Shown here piece by piece: positions 26,481 to 36,511 of a stretch of DNA of 64,000 nt (the first letter of the stretch is position 1; each line of letters begins with the position of its first letter). The stretch is taken from NCBI RefSeq assembly GCF_000374445.1, contig NZ_KB894440.1, positions 1 to 64,000 of the forward strand, read 5' to 3'. The position numbers and the translations under genes are program-made. The notes below the pieces were generated by a model. That model had not been told where the DNA came from. It searched no databases and saw nothing but the letters and a program-made list of their open reading frames with translations. Source of the DNA: Actinokineospora enzanensis DSM 44649. Its GTDB lineage: Bacteria > Actinomycetota > Actinomycetes > Mycobacteriales > Pseudonocardiaceae.

Positions 26481-27361
26481 GCAACGTCCTGTTCGACACC
26501 CCCGGTCCCCGCGCGCGGGTCCGGCACCGGCTCTACGGCGTGCTCGGCGTGCTGGCGGTCGCCGGGCTGGTGGCGTTCGTGGTGTGGCGGCTGGCCGACA
26601 GCGGCCAGTTCACCGCGGGCAAGTGGCAGTGGCTGCAGTACAAGCAGGTCCAGGAGAGCCTGGGCCGGGCGGTGCTGAACACGGTCAAGGCGTTCGCCCT
26701 CGGCGCGGTGCTGGCCATCGTGTTCGGCGCGGTGTTCGCCGCGGGCAGGCTGTCCGAGCACCGGGCGGTGCGGGTGGTGTCGGCGTTCGTGGTGGAGCTG
26801 TTCCGCGCGATCCCGCTGCTGATCCTGATGTTCCTGTTCTACTACGGCCTGCCGGTGGCGGGCATCCACATGACCCCGTACTTCGCCGTGGTGCTGGGCC
26901 TCATGCTGTACAACGGCTCGGTGCTGGCGGAGGTGTTCCGGGCGGGCATCCAGGCGCTGCCGAAGGGGCAGAGCGAGGCCGCGTACGCGCTGGGCATGCG
27001 CAAGACGCAGGTGATGGTGCTGGTGCTGCTGCCGCAGGCGTTGCGCACCATGCTGCCGACGATCATCAGCCAGCTGGTCGTGCTGCTCAAGGACACCGCG
27101 CTGGGCTTCCTGATCACCTACGAGGAGCTGCTCAACTACGCCCGCTACATCGGCTCGATCTACTCGTTCGGCCCGGTCGAGGCGCCGGTGTACTTCTACC
27201 GGCCGATCGTGCCCACGACGATCGTCATCGCCGCGATCTACATCACGTTGTGCCTGCTGCTGACCCTGCTGGCGAACCGGTTGCAGCGGCGGGAACGCCG
27301 CAGTCGCAAGCACATCAGCGCACCTCCACAGCCCACGCAGGCGGAGGTCGCGGCCGCCTAG
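26477..27361 (+). CDS. gluD: Glutamate ABC transporter permease 2
   Basis: This is a 294-residue HisM-type permease and the partner of GluC. The EAA loop is QSEAAYALGMRKTQVMVLVLLPQA. It is longer than GluC because of a cytoplasmic N-terminus of about 20 residues, a first TM (LYGVLGVLAVAGLVAFVVW) and a roughly 30-residue basic tail. It is the last gene of gluABCD; no clear terminator follows. Confidence 0.92.
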   Translation: MSNVLFDTPGPRARVRHRLYGVLGVLAVAGLVAFVVWRLADSGQFTAGKWQWLQYKQVQESLGRAVLNTVKAFALGAVLAIVFGAVFAAGRLSEHRAVRVVSAFVVELFRAIPLLILMFLFYYGLPVAGIHMTPYFAVVLGLMLYNGSVLAEVFRAGIQALPKGQSEAAYALGMRKTQVMVLVLLPQALRTMLPTIISQLVVLLKDTALGFLITYEELLNYARYIGSIYSFGPVEAPVYFYRPIVPTTIVIAAIYITLCLLLTLLANRLQRRERRSRKHISAPPQPTQAEVAAA

Positions 27362-27614
27362 CCGGACTTCGTTGCATTCGCGGCAACTTCACGGTGAACG
27401 TGTTGAATTCCCTTGCCGCGTCGGCCTTTCACGCTCCTCCGGCGTCCCCTTAGGCTGACGGGGTCCAAGCGCGAGACGAGCGGGGAAACTCGGCGCACCT
27501 GAGACCAGGGGAGTTCATCGAGGCCGACGCACGTTCCCAGGATCGTGGCGCGACCTCGCGAACCGTCGCGGCGCGACGGGTGCACTCCCCTGCGACCACG
27601 CAGGAGAATCCTCG

Positions 27615-29522
27615 ATGAACGACTTCGTCGGCCGCCGCGCGCTGCTGACCTCGGCCGTCCTCGGATCCGCTGGCCTCGTCGCGGGCGTGCGGCTGTTCGA
27701 CCCGCACGGCCAGGAGGCGGCGGCCGAACCGACACCCGGACCGTCGGGACCGACGTTCGGGCTTGCCAAGTTCCTCGACCCGCTGCGGATCCCGCCGGTG
27801 CTGCGGCCGCACGCGTGGCCGACCCAGGACCAGATCACGCTCACTATGAAGACCGCGCGGGTCCGGCTGCACTCGCAGCTGCCGCCGACCGCGCTGTGGA
27901 CCTACGAGGGCCAGTTTCCCGGCCCCATCATCGAGGTGCGCAGCGGCAAGCGGTTGCGGGTGGCCTGGTACAACGACCTCCAGGGCACGATCCCGCTGGT
28001 GGCGGTGCGGACGCCGAACACGAAGCCGTCACCAGCCGACGTGCCCGGCTACCGCAACCCGGACGGGACCCTGCCCGCGGGCGTGGAGCTGCTCGAAGGT
28101 GTGGCCGACCTGCCCGCGTGGAACGTCGTGCACCTGCACGGGGCCGTGGCCAACGGCGGCAGCGACGGCTGGGCGCACAACGGTGTCCCGCAGGGGAACA
28201 CGCAGCTGGTGGAGTACCCGAACCGCCAGCCTGCCGCGCCGCTGTGGTACCACGACCACGCCATGGCAATCACCCGCTTCACCGTGTACGCCGGGCTCGC
28301 GGGCCTGTACCTGGTGCGGGACGCCGAGGAGGACGCGCTGCGGCTGCCGAGCGGCGACCACGAGATCCCGCTGGTGATCACCGACCGCAACCTGGACACC
28401 GACCCGGCGACCGGCGCGCTGACCGGCCAGCTGCTCTACAAGGTCCCGCTGGTGCGGCCGGGCGGCGCGATGATCCCGGTGACCGGGCCGTTCACCCTGG
28501 TCAACGGCGTGATCTGGCCGCATCTGGACGTGGACGGGCGCTGGTACCGGTTCCGCGTGCTCAACGCCACGAACGCGCGGACCTTCCGACTGGACCTCGT
28601 CGACGAGGCAGGGGCGAAGCACAACGACGCGGTCCGGATCGCGGGCACGGACGCCGGTCTGCTGCCCGCCCCGGCGGCGGTGCCCGCGAGCGGGGTGGTG
28701 CTCACCTCGGCCGAGCGGGTCGACCTGCTCGTGGACTTCAGCCGGTTCAAGGGGCAGAAGCTGCGCCTGACCAACACCGGCAGCGCGGTCGAGCCGGACA
28801 TCATGGAGTTCCGGGTCGACGGCCGCGACCGGCGCGACCCGTTCACGCTGCCACCCACGCTGTCGTCGACCTATGTGCGGCTGGAGCACGGCAAGACACT
28901 TCCCGAGGACCACGACCACGTGTACGTGGCGTCGATGCCGCCGAACGCGGCGGGTGAGGCCGAGCCGGTCATCTGGGAGCTGCGGGAGATCACCGACCCG
29001 GGCGAGCTGCCGACCACGTTCCCGGCGGCGGGCGTCCTCCAGCTCACCGACCCGGATACCGGGAAGGTGCGGACGTTCCGCAGGGCCGCGAGCCTGTTCG
29101 ACGACACGACGAACTTCTTCTTCACCCACGGCCGCTGGGTGGTGTGGAACTTCCTGCAGCTGGGCGGTCCCCCGCACCCGATGCACGTCCACACGGCACG
29201 GTTCCAGCTGCTGTCCCGGCGAACGTGGACCGACCTGTCGGCCTTCGACGCCACCGTGGGCGGAACCCGCAAGCCGCTGCCCGCGCCCGTCGACGGGCCG
29301 CCGATCGAGAAGCATGAGGAAGGCTGGAAGGACACTTTCCCGCAGCTGTCCGGCCAGTGGCTCACGATCGCGGGCCGGTTCGATGGCGCGACCGGCGAGT
29401 TCATGTACCACTGCCACATCCTCGAACACGAGGACATGGGCATGATGCGGCCGTTCGTCGTACACCCGCCAGAGGTGGCGAGATTCCACCGCCACCAGGG
29501 CACCGACCATCACGGACACTAG
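27615..29522 (+). CDS. Multicopper oxidase (CotA/phenoxazinone synthase-like)
   Basis: This 635-residue enzyme oxidises phenolic or metal substrates with four coppers and O2. The N-terminus (VGRRALLTSAVLGSAGLVAGV) looks like a Tat signal, so it is exported folded. Copper ligands are all present: HLHG, WYHDHAM, PHPMHVH, and HCHILEHEDMGMM with the type 1 Cu Cys in HCH and an axial Met. The C-terminus is His-rich (RHQGTDHHGH). ATG 27615 has AGGAGAATCC upstream. A TAGGCT -10 candidate is at 27451. Alternatives are bilirubin oxidase or manganese/copper detoxification. The substrate cannot be told from sequence. Confidence 0.9.
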   Translation: MNDFVGRRALLTSAVLGSAGLVAGVRLFDPHGQEAAAEPTPGPSGPTFGLAKFLDPLRIPPVLRPHAWPTQDQITLTMKTARVRLHSQLPPTALWTYEGQFPGPIIEVRSGKRLRVAWYNDLQGTIPLVAVRTPNTKPSPADVPGYRNPDGTLPAGVELLEGVADLPAWNVVHLHGAVANGGSDGWAHNGVPQGNTQLVEYPNRQPAAPLWYHDHAMAITRFTVYAGLAGLYLVRDAEEDALRLPSGDHEIPLVITDRNLDTDPATGALTGQLLYKVPLVRPGGAMIPVTGPFTLVNGVIWPHLDVDGRWYRFRVLNATNARTFRLDLVDEAGAKHNDAVRIAGTDAGLLPAPAAVPASGVVLTSAERVDLLVDFSRFKGQKLRLTNTGSAVEPDIMEFRVDGRDRRDPFTLPPTLSSTYVRLEHGKTLPEDHDHVYVASMPPNAAGEAEPVIWELREITDPGELPTTFPAAGVLQLTDPDTGKVRTFRRAASLFDDTTNFFFTHGRWVVWNFLQLGGPPHPMHVHTARFQLLSRRTWTDLSAFDATVGGTRKPLPAPVDGPPIEKHEEGWKDTFPQLSGQWLTIAGRFDGATGEFMYHCHILEHEDMGMMRPFVVHPPEVARFHRHQGTDHHGH

Positions 29523-29533
29523 CCGCGGCCGTT

Positions 29534-29559
29534 GCCCGGGTCGCCCCCGCGACCCGGGC
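29534..29559. terminator. Bidirectional terminator between MCO and sdhB
   Basis: GCCCGGGTCGC (29534-29544) and GCGACCCGGGC (29549-29559) are perfectly complementary around CCCC. It lies between the stop codons of convergent genes. Confidence 0.85.
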
Positions 29560-29568
29560 GACCGGGGC

Positions 29569-30330
29569 TCAGCCGTCCTTGCCGGACCGGCGGAAGATCT
29601 TGCTGCCCAGCCAGACCACCGGGTCGTACTTGCGGTCGGCCACGCGCTCCTTCATCGGGATCAGCGCGTTGTCGGTGATCTTGATGTGCTCCGGGCAGAC
29701 CTCGGTACAGCACTTGGTGATGTTGCAGAAGCCGAGGCCGTGCGCCTCCTGCGCGGCGGGCACGCGGTCCGCCACGTCCAGCGGGTGCATCTCCAGCTCG
29801 GCCATCCGCATCAGGTAGCGGGGGCCGGAGAAGGCATCCTTGTTGTCCTCGTGGTCACGCACCACGTGACAGGTGTTCTGGCACAGGAAGCACTCGATGC
29901 ACTTGCGGAACTCCTGCGAGCGCTCGACGTCCACCTGCTTCATCCGGTATTCGCCCGGGGACAGGTCGGCGGGCGGGGTGAACGACGGGATCTCGCGTGC
30001 CTTGGTGTAGTTGAACGACACGTCGGTCACCAGGTCGCGGATCACCGGGAAGGTGCGCATCGGCGTGACGGTGACAGTCTCGTCCTCGGTGAAGGTGGAC
30101 ATCCGGGTCATGCACAACAGCCGCGGCATGCCGTTCACCTCGGCCGAGCACGAGCCGCACTTGCCCGCCTTGCAGTTCCAGCGCACCGCCAGGTCCGGGG
30201 CCTGCGTGGCCTGCAACCGGTGGATGATGTCGAGGACGACCTCGCCCTCGTTCACCTCCACCCGGTAGTCCTGCAGGGTGCCGGAATCGGTGTCCCCGCG
30301 CCAGACCTTGAACTTCGCCTCGTAGGCCAC
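29569..30330 (-). CDS. sdhB: Succinate dehydrogenase iron-sulfur subunit (Sdh1 type)
   Basis: This 253-residue subunit carries electrons from SdhA to the membrane part. [2Fe-2S] ligands are in CKAGKCGSC with a later Cys; the ferredoxin-like second half has CIECFLCQNTC and CNITKCCTEVCPEHI for the other clusters. The start is GTG 30330, with AAAGGA seven bases upstream. It is the last gene of the Rv0250c-sdhC-sdhA-sdhB operon, as in mycobacterial Sdh1. Its ribosome site and first codons are tandemly duplicated upstream, creating a 25-codon ORF between sdhA and sdhB. Confidence 0.94.
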   Translation of the reverse strand: MAYEAKFKVWRGDTDSGTLQDYRVEVNEGEVVLDIIHRLQATQAPDLAVRWNCKAGKCGSCSAEVNGMPRLLCMTRMSTFTEDETVTVTPMRTFPVIRDLVTDVSFNYTKAREIPSFTPPADLSPGEYRMKQVDVERSQEFRKCIECFLCQNTCHVVRDHEDNKDAFSGPRYLMRMAELEMHPLDVADRVPAAQEAHGLGFCNITKCCTEVCPEHIKITDNALIPMKERVADRKYDPVVWLGSKIFRRSGKDG

Positions 30331-30421
30331 CTCAGTCCTTTCTAATCGGCCCGCCGGGTGCACCGTCGGTGTCCCCGCGCCGGGCCTCGAACTCCGCCTC
30401 GGCGGCCACCTCAGTCCTTTC
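30287..30421. repeat. Tandem duplication, 79-bp period, at the sdhA/sdhB junction
   Basis: 30287-30342 and 30366-30421 are copies of one 56-bp segment with about six differences. The segment contains the 3' end of the upstream frame (AAGGACTGA), the ribosome site and the GTG start with about 15 codons of sdhB. The period is 79 bp. Confidence 0.9.
30332..30409 (-). CDS. 25-codon ORF between sdhA and sdhB, from duplication of the sdhB start
   Basis: GTG 30409 follows the sdhA stop after one base, exactly as GTG 30330 of sdhB follows this ORF's stop after one base. It begins VAAEAEFEARRGDTD, against VAYEAKFKVWRGDTD in SdhB, and ends in RKD-stop like SdhA. It keeps the AAAGGA ribosome site. It is probably translated, with ribosomes passing from sdhA through it to sdhB by reinitiation. 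A peptide function is not implied. Confidence 0.6.
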   Translation of the reverse strand: MAAEAEFEARRGDTDGAPGGPIRKD

Positions 30422-32321
30422 GGGACGGATGGGCGCCCAGCTCGCCTTCGGTGTAGTACTTCTCCAGCTCGGTGACCTCGAACAGCTCCAGCAGGTCATC
30501 GCGCATGGGCAGCTGTTCCTGCCGGGTGATGTTCACCCCGGGCACCGGGCCGTCGCCCTCGGTGGCGCAGACCAGCAGCGTGTTGCGCCACTGGGCGTCC
30601 ATCATCGGGAAGTCGTCGCGGGTGTGGCCGCCGCGGCTCTCCGTGCGGGTCAGCGCGGCCTTGGCAACGCACTCGCTGACCAGAAGCATGTTGCGCAGGT
30701 CAAGGGCGAGGTGCCAGCCGGGGTTGTACTGCCGGTGACCCTCGACCGTCACGTTGCCGATGCGGGCCCGGAGGCCGCGCAGGGTCTCCAGCGCCTGCTC
30801 GATCTCGCCCGCCTTGCGGATGATGCCGACCAGGTCGTTCATCGACTGCTGCAGCTCGTTCTGCAGCGTGTACGGGTTCTCCTCGCCGCCGTCGGCGGGC
30901 GGCTCGAACGGCGCCAGCGCCAGCTTCGCCGCGGCGTCCACATCGGACTGGCCGACCGCCGGGCGGGCCGTCAGCGACTCCACGTAGGTGGCCGCGCCCA
31001 GGCCCGCGCGGCGGCCGAACACCAGCAGGTCGGACAGCGAGTTGCCGCCCAGCCGGTTGGAGCCGTGCATGCCGCCGGAGCACTCGCCCGCGGCGAACAG
31101 GCCGGGCACGGTGGCCGCCCCGGTGTCCGGGTCGACCTCCACCCCGCCCATCACGTAGTGGCAGGTCGGGCCGACCTCCATCGGCTCGGCCGTGATGTCC
31201 ACATCGGCCAGCTCCTTGAACTGGTGGTACATCGACGGCAGCCTGCGCCGGATCTCCTCGGCGGGCAGCCTGCTGGCGATGTCCAGGAACACGCCGCCGT
31301 GCGGTGAGCCGCGGCCCGCCTTGACCTCGGAGTTGATCGCGCGCGCGACCTCGTCGCGGGGCAGCAGGTCCGGGGTGCGGCGGTTGTTGTCCGCGTCGTC
31401 GTACCAGCGGTCGGCCTCCTGCTCGCCGTCGGCGTACTGGCCCTTGAACACGTCCGGGATGTAGTTGAACATGAACCGCTTGTTCTCGGAGTTCTTCAGC
31501 ACCCCGCCGTCGCCGCGCACCCCCTCGGTGACCAGGATGCCCTTCACGCTCGGCGGCCAGACCATGCCGGTCGGGTGGAACTGCACGAACTCCATGTTGA
31601 TCAGCGTGGCGCCCGCGCGCAGGGCCAGCGCGTGCCCGTCGCCGGTGTACTCCCAGGAGTTCGAGGTCACCTTGAAGGACTTGCCGATGCCGCCGGTGGC
31701 GAGCACCACGGCGGGGGCCTCGAACAGGATGAACCGGCCGGACTCGCGCCAGTAGCCGAACGCCCCGGCGATGGCGTCGCCGTCCTTGAGCAGCTCGGTG
31801 ATCGTGCACTCGGCGAAGACCTTGATCCGCGCCTCGTAGTCGCCGGACTCCTTGAAGTCCTCCTGCTGCAACGACACGATCTTCTGCTGCATCGTGCGGA
31901 TCAGCTCAAGACCGGTGCGGTCGCCGACGTGCGCCAGCCGCGGGTAGGTGTGGCCGCCGAAGTTGCGTTGGCTGATCCGGCCGTCCTTGGTGCGGTCGAA
32001 CAGCGCGCCGTAGGTCTCCAGCTCCCAGACCCGGTCCGGCGCTTCCTTGGCGTGCAGCTCGGCCATCCGCCAGTTGTTCAGGAACTTGCCGCCGCGCATG
32101 GTGTCGCGGAAGTGCACCTGCCAGTTGTCGTTCGAGTTCGCGTTGCCCATAGACGCCGCGCAGCCGCCCTCGGCCATGACGGTGTGCGCCTTGCCGAACA
32201 GCGACTTGCAGACCACGGCGACCCGGAGACCGCGCTGGCGGGCCTCGATCACCGCGCGCAGCCCGGCGCCGCCTGCCCCGATGACCACCACGTCGTAGGA
32301 AAGGCGCTCGACCTCGGTCAT
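30411..32321 (-). CDS. sdhA: Succinate dehydrogenase flavoprotein subunit (Sdh1 type)
   Basis: This 636-residue subunit oxidises succinate to fumarate with bound FAD. The dinucleotide fold is VVVIGAGGAGLRA at the N-terminus. The FAD-linking His is probably His46 in KAHTVMAEGG. Further motifs are WQVHFRDTMRGG, HPTGM, GGVEVDPDTGA and GSNRLGGNSL. ATG 32321 has GAGAGGAAC upstream. It follows sdhC by 36 nt and precedes the duplicated sdhB start. This is the Rv0248c type, not the SdhABCD (Rv3316-3319) type. Confidence 0.95.
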   Translation of the reverse strand: MTEVERLSYDVVVIGAGGAGLRAVIEARQRGLRVAVVCKSLFGKAHTVMAEGGCAASMGNANSNDNWQVHFRDTMRGGKFLNNWRMAELHAKEAPDRVWELETYGALFDRTKDGRISQRNFGGHTYPRLAHVGDRTGLELIRTMQQKIVSLQQEDFKESGDYEARIKVFAECTITELLKDGDAIAGAFGYWRESGRFILFEAPAVVLATGGIGKSFKVTSNSWEYTGDGHALALRAGATLINMEFVQFHPTGMVWPPSVKGILVTEGVRGDGGVLKNSENKRFMFNYIPDVFKGQYADGEQEADRWYDDADNNRRTPDLLPRDEVARAINSEVKAGRGSPHGGVFLDIASRLPAEEIRRRLPSMYHQFKELADVDITAEPMEVGPTCHYVMGGVEVDPDTGAATVPGLFAAGECSGGMHGSNRLGGNSLSDLLVFGRRAGLGAATYVESLTARPAVGQSDVDAAAKLALAPFEPPADGGEENPYTLQNELQQSMNDLVGIIRKAGEIEQALETLRGLRARIGNVTVEGHRQYNPGWHLALDLRNMLLVSECVAKAALTRTESRGGHTRDDFPMMDAQWRNTLLVCATEGDGPVPGVNITRQEQLPMRDDLLELFEVTELEKYYTEGELGAHPSRKD

Positions 32322-32357
32322 GTGTTCCTCTCGAAATAGCGAAACCGCTTCAAGAAC

Positions 32358-33140
32358 TCAGATGAAGCGCAAGTCTGCGATGGCACCACTGGCCACCAGC
32401 ATCACGTAGAGGTCGGTGAGGACCAGGGTGCCCAGCGTCGTCCAGGCCAGTTGCATGTGCCGCGTGTTGAGCTTGGAGACGACCGTCCAGGCGCGGTAGC
32501 GCACCGGGTGTTTGGAGAAGTGCTTGAGCCTGCCGCCCGCGATGTGCCTGCACGAATGGCAGGACAGCGTGTAGGCCCAGAGCAGGACCACGTTCGCCAG
32601 CAGGATCAGGTTCCCCAAGCCGAGGCCGTGGGTGAGGGCCACGACGGCGTCGTAAGTATTGATCACCGAGACGATCAGCGCCACATAGAAGAAGTACCGG
32701 TGCGCGTTCTGGATGATCAAAGGAAGCCGCGTCTCACCGGAGTAGGAGCCGTGCGGCTCGGCCACGGCGCAGGCGGGCGGCGACTGCCACACCGAGCGGT
32801 AGTAGGCCTTGCGGTAGTAGTAGCAGGTCAGGCGGAAGCCGAGCAGGAACGGCAGGGCCAGGAAGCCCAGCGGGATCCAGCCGGGCAGCTCCCCGAACAG
32901 GGTGCCGAAGTGGCTGGATCCCGACGCGCAGGACGTGCTCAGACAGGGCGAGTAGAACGGGGTCAGGTACCCGTACTCGGGCACCCAGTAGTCCGCCCGC
33001 ATGAACGAGCGGACTCCCGCGTACACGACGAACGTCAACAGCCCCAGGTTCGTCATCAGGGGCGGGAGCCACCACCGGTCGGTCCGCAGGGTGCGCGCGG
33101 CGATCTTCGCCCGGGTGGGGGCGCCAACACCTGACGTCAT
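32358..33140 (-). CDS. sdhC: Succinate dehydrogenase membrane subunit (Sdh1 type)
   Basis: This 260-residue subunit has about five transmembrane segments and is the single anchor of Sdh1-type complexes. It carries Cys66 and Cys71 in PCLSTSCASG and the motif CHSCRH (194-199). Mycobacterial Sdh1 has been reported to hold a membrane-embedded Rieske-type [2Fe-2S] cluster, and these Cys/His residues fit such a site. ATG 33140 is the start. It lies second in the operon after the small gene at 33172-33453. Confidence 0.88.
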   Translation of the reverse strand: MTSGVGAPTRAKIAARTLRTDRWWLPPLMTNLGLLTFVVYAGVRSFMRADYWVPEYGYLTPFYSPCLSTSCASGSSHFGTLFGELPGWIPLGFLALPFLLGFRLTCYYYRKAYYRSVWQSPPACAVAEPHGSYSGETRLPLIIQNAHRYFFYVALIVSVINTYDAVVALTHGLGLGNLILLANVVLLWAYTLSCHSCRHIAGGRLKHFSKHPVRYRAWTVVSKLNTRHMQLAWTTLGTLVLTDLYVMLVASGAIADLRFI

Positions 33141-33171
33141 CGTGTCCTCGTCGTTGTGATCTTGTGGTGGG

Positions 33172-33453
33172 CTAGCGCTGGTAGCCGCCGACTCCCTCGT
33201 CGTCGGCGCCGTGCCACAGCGCTGGGTCGTAGGGCGTGTCGGGAACGACCACGACCTCCGCGGGCTCGGCCTGCCGGGGCACCGGCGCGGCGGGCGTGGC
33301 GGTGAAGTCGGCGACGTCGATATCGATCCGTTCGAGATCGTTGTCCAGCCTGCGCACCGCCGGGATGTCGCCGTACCGGGCCCGCAACGCACCGACGCAC
33401 TGCCGCAGCTGACCGATGGTCCGCCGCAGCTCGCTGATCTCAGTACTCGACAT
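33172..33453 (-). CDS. Small protein leading the sdh operon, Rv0250c type
   Basis: This is a 93-residue cytoplasmic protein. The N-terminal half is a short coiled coil (STEISELRRTIGQLRQCVGALRARYGD), the C-terminal half acidic and Pro-rich (VVVPDTPYDPALWHGADDEGVGGYQR). ATG 33453 has GGAGGTGCG upstream. It is first in the operon, 31 nt before sdhC, matching Rv0250c-Rv0249c in M. tuberculosis. A role in assembly or as an accessory subunit is possible but unproven. Confidence 0.8.
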   Translation of the reverse strand: MSSTEISELRRTIGQLRQCVGALRARYGDIPAVRRLDNDLERIDIDVADFTATPAAPVPRQAEPAEVVVVPDTPYDPALWHGADDEGVGGYQR

Positions 33454-33877
33454 CTCGCACCTCCGTACCTCGGTCCGTTCGCGGTACCCGGGCCCGTGGC
33501 TGCCGTCGAGGTGGACCCGGGAGCACCGCTCGTCGCCGACTGTGCCCTGCGACAGCAGATGTGACAAGTACCACAAGCGGCGCGTCGATGGGTGATCGGA
33601 CCCTGCCCAACCGTGGTCAACACCTGTGATCTCGCGCACACAAACGTCGGTCGCGCGCAGCGTCTCCGCTGGTAAAACCGTTGCGCGGCAAGGGGATTCG
33701 CGAAGAATGATCTCTTGTGAGACTGACCACTGTGGCCTGCCCTCAAGGTGCCGGAGGACGGTCGGAACGGGCATTTCGATGCCCGAGGAATACCCGTTTC
33801 ACTCCCGTTCCCAGGGGTCGCGGGTTCCGGGCCGCGAGTCACTGTGCGCACACGGCGACGAACGCGGCGTAGGGGCG
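33454..33877. other. Control region of the sdh operon
   Basis: This 424-bp gap lies between recX and the sdh operon, both on the minus strand. It holds a Rex-like palindrome at 33560-33575. No convincing gene is present. I see no strong terminator after recX. Confidence 0.6.
33560..33575. promoter_or_regulatory. Rex-like operator upstream of the sdh operon
   Basis: TGTGACAAGTACCACA resembles the actinobacterial Rex site TGTGAACGCGTTCACA: both TGTG/CACA ends and the spacing are conserved, the centre is not. It lies about 107 nt upstream of the first sdh-operon gene. Rex responds to NADH/NAD+, which would suit a respiratory enzyme. Confidence 0.4.
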
Positions 33878-35073
33878 TCAGTCGAGGGTCTCGTCGGCGT
33901 CCAGCTCGGCGCGGACGACCCGGTAGGCCAGCCCCTCCGGGTAGCCGCGGCGGGCCAGCATCGCCACCAGGCGGCGGATCCGGACCTGGTCGTCCAAGCC
34001 GCGCACCGACCCCAGCTTCCGGCGGACCAGCTCGGCGGCGCGGTCCACCTCGGCGTCCCCGTCCACCGCGGCCACGGCCTCGGTGACGATCTCGTCCGCC
34101 ACACCCTTCTTGCGCAGCTCGGTGACCAGCGCCCGACGTCCGAGGCCACGATGGGTGTGCCGGGACCGCACCCAGCTCTCGGCGAACGCGGCGTCGTTGA
34201 TCAGGCCCGCGGCGGCGAACTTGTCCAGCACGACCTCGGCGACATCGTCCGGGATCTCCTTGCGGCGCAGTGCCTGGGCGAGTTCCAGGCGGGTGCGGTC
34301 GCGGACGGTGAGCAGCCGGTAGCAGATGTCCCGCGCCTTGGCGGCGGGGTCCTCCTCGCGCTCCGCCCGCCGGGCCTCGCGCCTGTTCTCCCGCTGGTCG
34401 CGGCCGTCGTCGAGATCGTGCCGGGACGGATCGTCCACGGCTGTAGCGTCCGACTCCGGATCCCGGCGCGTCGAACCACCGCGCCGCCGACCGCCTGCCC
34501 GCTCCCGTTTCTCCTGCGGCGCGCTCCGCTGCCGCTCGGCGCCGGGTGCCCGCCGGTCGCGCTGTTCGTCGCCGTCCGTGGATGTGTCTTGTTCGACGGC
34601 GGGCTCGCGGGTCCCGGCGTTCCGTGGGCGTCTGCCGTGATCACGTTGTGCCGTCGCGGAAGCGGCCGTCAGCTCGGCGAGCCGTCGCCGTACCGCCTCC
34701 ACCTCATCCACGCCGTCGCGTGGGTGCTGCCCGGCCGGGGTCTCGGTCCGACGGGCACGCGGCGCCGGTTCCTCCACTTCGGACTTCTCCGGCGGCCGCC
34801 GAGTCCGCTGTGGAGCCTCCGGCGCGGTCTCGGCCCACCACCCGCCACCCGCCGGTCGGCGCGGGCGGCGCCCCGGGGACGTGTCGGGCTCGGCGAAGTC
34901 CACCGTGGTCGGGCCCGGGGGCGCGTCCCCGTCGACCCACCAGGACACGCCGGTATCAGCCGGGGCGGGGGCCTCGGGCTCCCGCCACCAGTCCGCCCCA
35001 CCATCCCGGGAACCGGTCCGCGAGTCGGCCGTGCCGGTCGCGTCGTCCGGTTCCCGGGAGGCGTGCGCGGGCA

Positions 35074-35074
<1 letters not shown>
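33878..35074 (-). CDS. recX: RecA regulator RecX with a long disordered N-terminus
   Basis: RecX restrains RecA filament growth. The RecX core covers about residues 242-398 (DICYRLLTVRDRTRLELAQAL, GLINDAAFAESWVRSR, GLGRRALVTELRKKGV). The first 240 residues are low-complexity, charged and Pro/Arg-rich; most family members lack this. Three WW pairs occur in it at 29-30, 45-46 and 79-80. ATG 35074 shares one base with the recA stop (TGATG), so translation is coupled to recA. An internal start nearer 34350 would give a normal-length RecX but has no stated support. Confidence 0.88.
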
Positions 35075-36114
<1,040 letters not shown>

Positions 36115-36199
36115 CTTCGATCCACCTCTGGTCTGTTTCGTGCTCACGGCGAGCACGCTACGGGCAGGGACCGACGATTGTCGGCGGGCACCGCCGGTC

Positions 36200-36208
36200 T
36201 GTGGACAA
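36200..36208. promoter_or_regulatory. DnaA-box-like site upstream of recA
   Basis: This is a perfect complement of TTGTCCACA, with a weaker relative (tgtggatgg) at 36220-36228. It lies between the recA start and its LexA box. Confidence 0.45.
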
Positions 36209-36236
36209 ACGCCAGCCGTTGTGGATGGCCAGGGTA

Positions 36237-36252
36237 GCGAACAGGTGTTCGA
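36237..36252. promoter_or_regulatory. LexA (SOS) box upstream of recA
   Basis: GCGAAC-AGGT-GTTCGA matches the LexA box at 11 of 12 positions. It lies 123 nt upstream of the recA start, just past the DUF3046 stop. Confidence 0.85.
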
Positions 36253-36279
36253 GCCCCGGCACCGACACGCCGATCCCGG

Positions 36280-36474
36280 TCAGCGCCGTTCGGGTGGTAC
36301 CTCGTAGACCTCGCAGACGACCTGCCAGATCTCCTTGGTCGGCAGGCCCGCGTCCAGTGCCTGGTCGACGGTGCGGCCGCCGAGGGCGGCGAAGACGTGG
36401 TCGTGGGCGATCGTCTCGGCCCTGGCCGCGCCGAACTCGTCGGCGAGCCGGGCCCGGAAAGCAGTGATGCGCAT
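36280..36474 (-). CDS. DUF3046 protein
   Basis: This is a 64-residue protein of the family found beside recA in actinobacteria (Rv2738c). The sequence MRITAFRARLADEFGAARAETIAHDHVFAALGG is typical; the rest is a small helical fold (TKEIWQVVCEVYEVPPER). Its function is unknown. It lies upstream of recA on the same strand with a 165-bp gap that contains the recA SOS box. Confidence 0.88.
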   Translation of the reverse strand: MRITAFRARLADEFGAARAETIAHDHVFAALGGRTVDQALDAGLPTKEIWQVVCEVYEVPPERR

Positions 36475-36511
36475 CGGCGTGCAGTCTAGGCGCGCGGTCC
36501 AGTGGCGCGGT

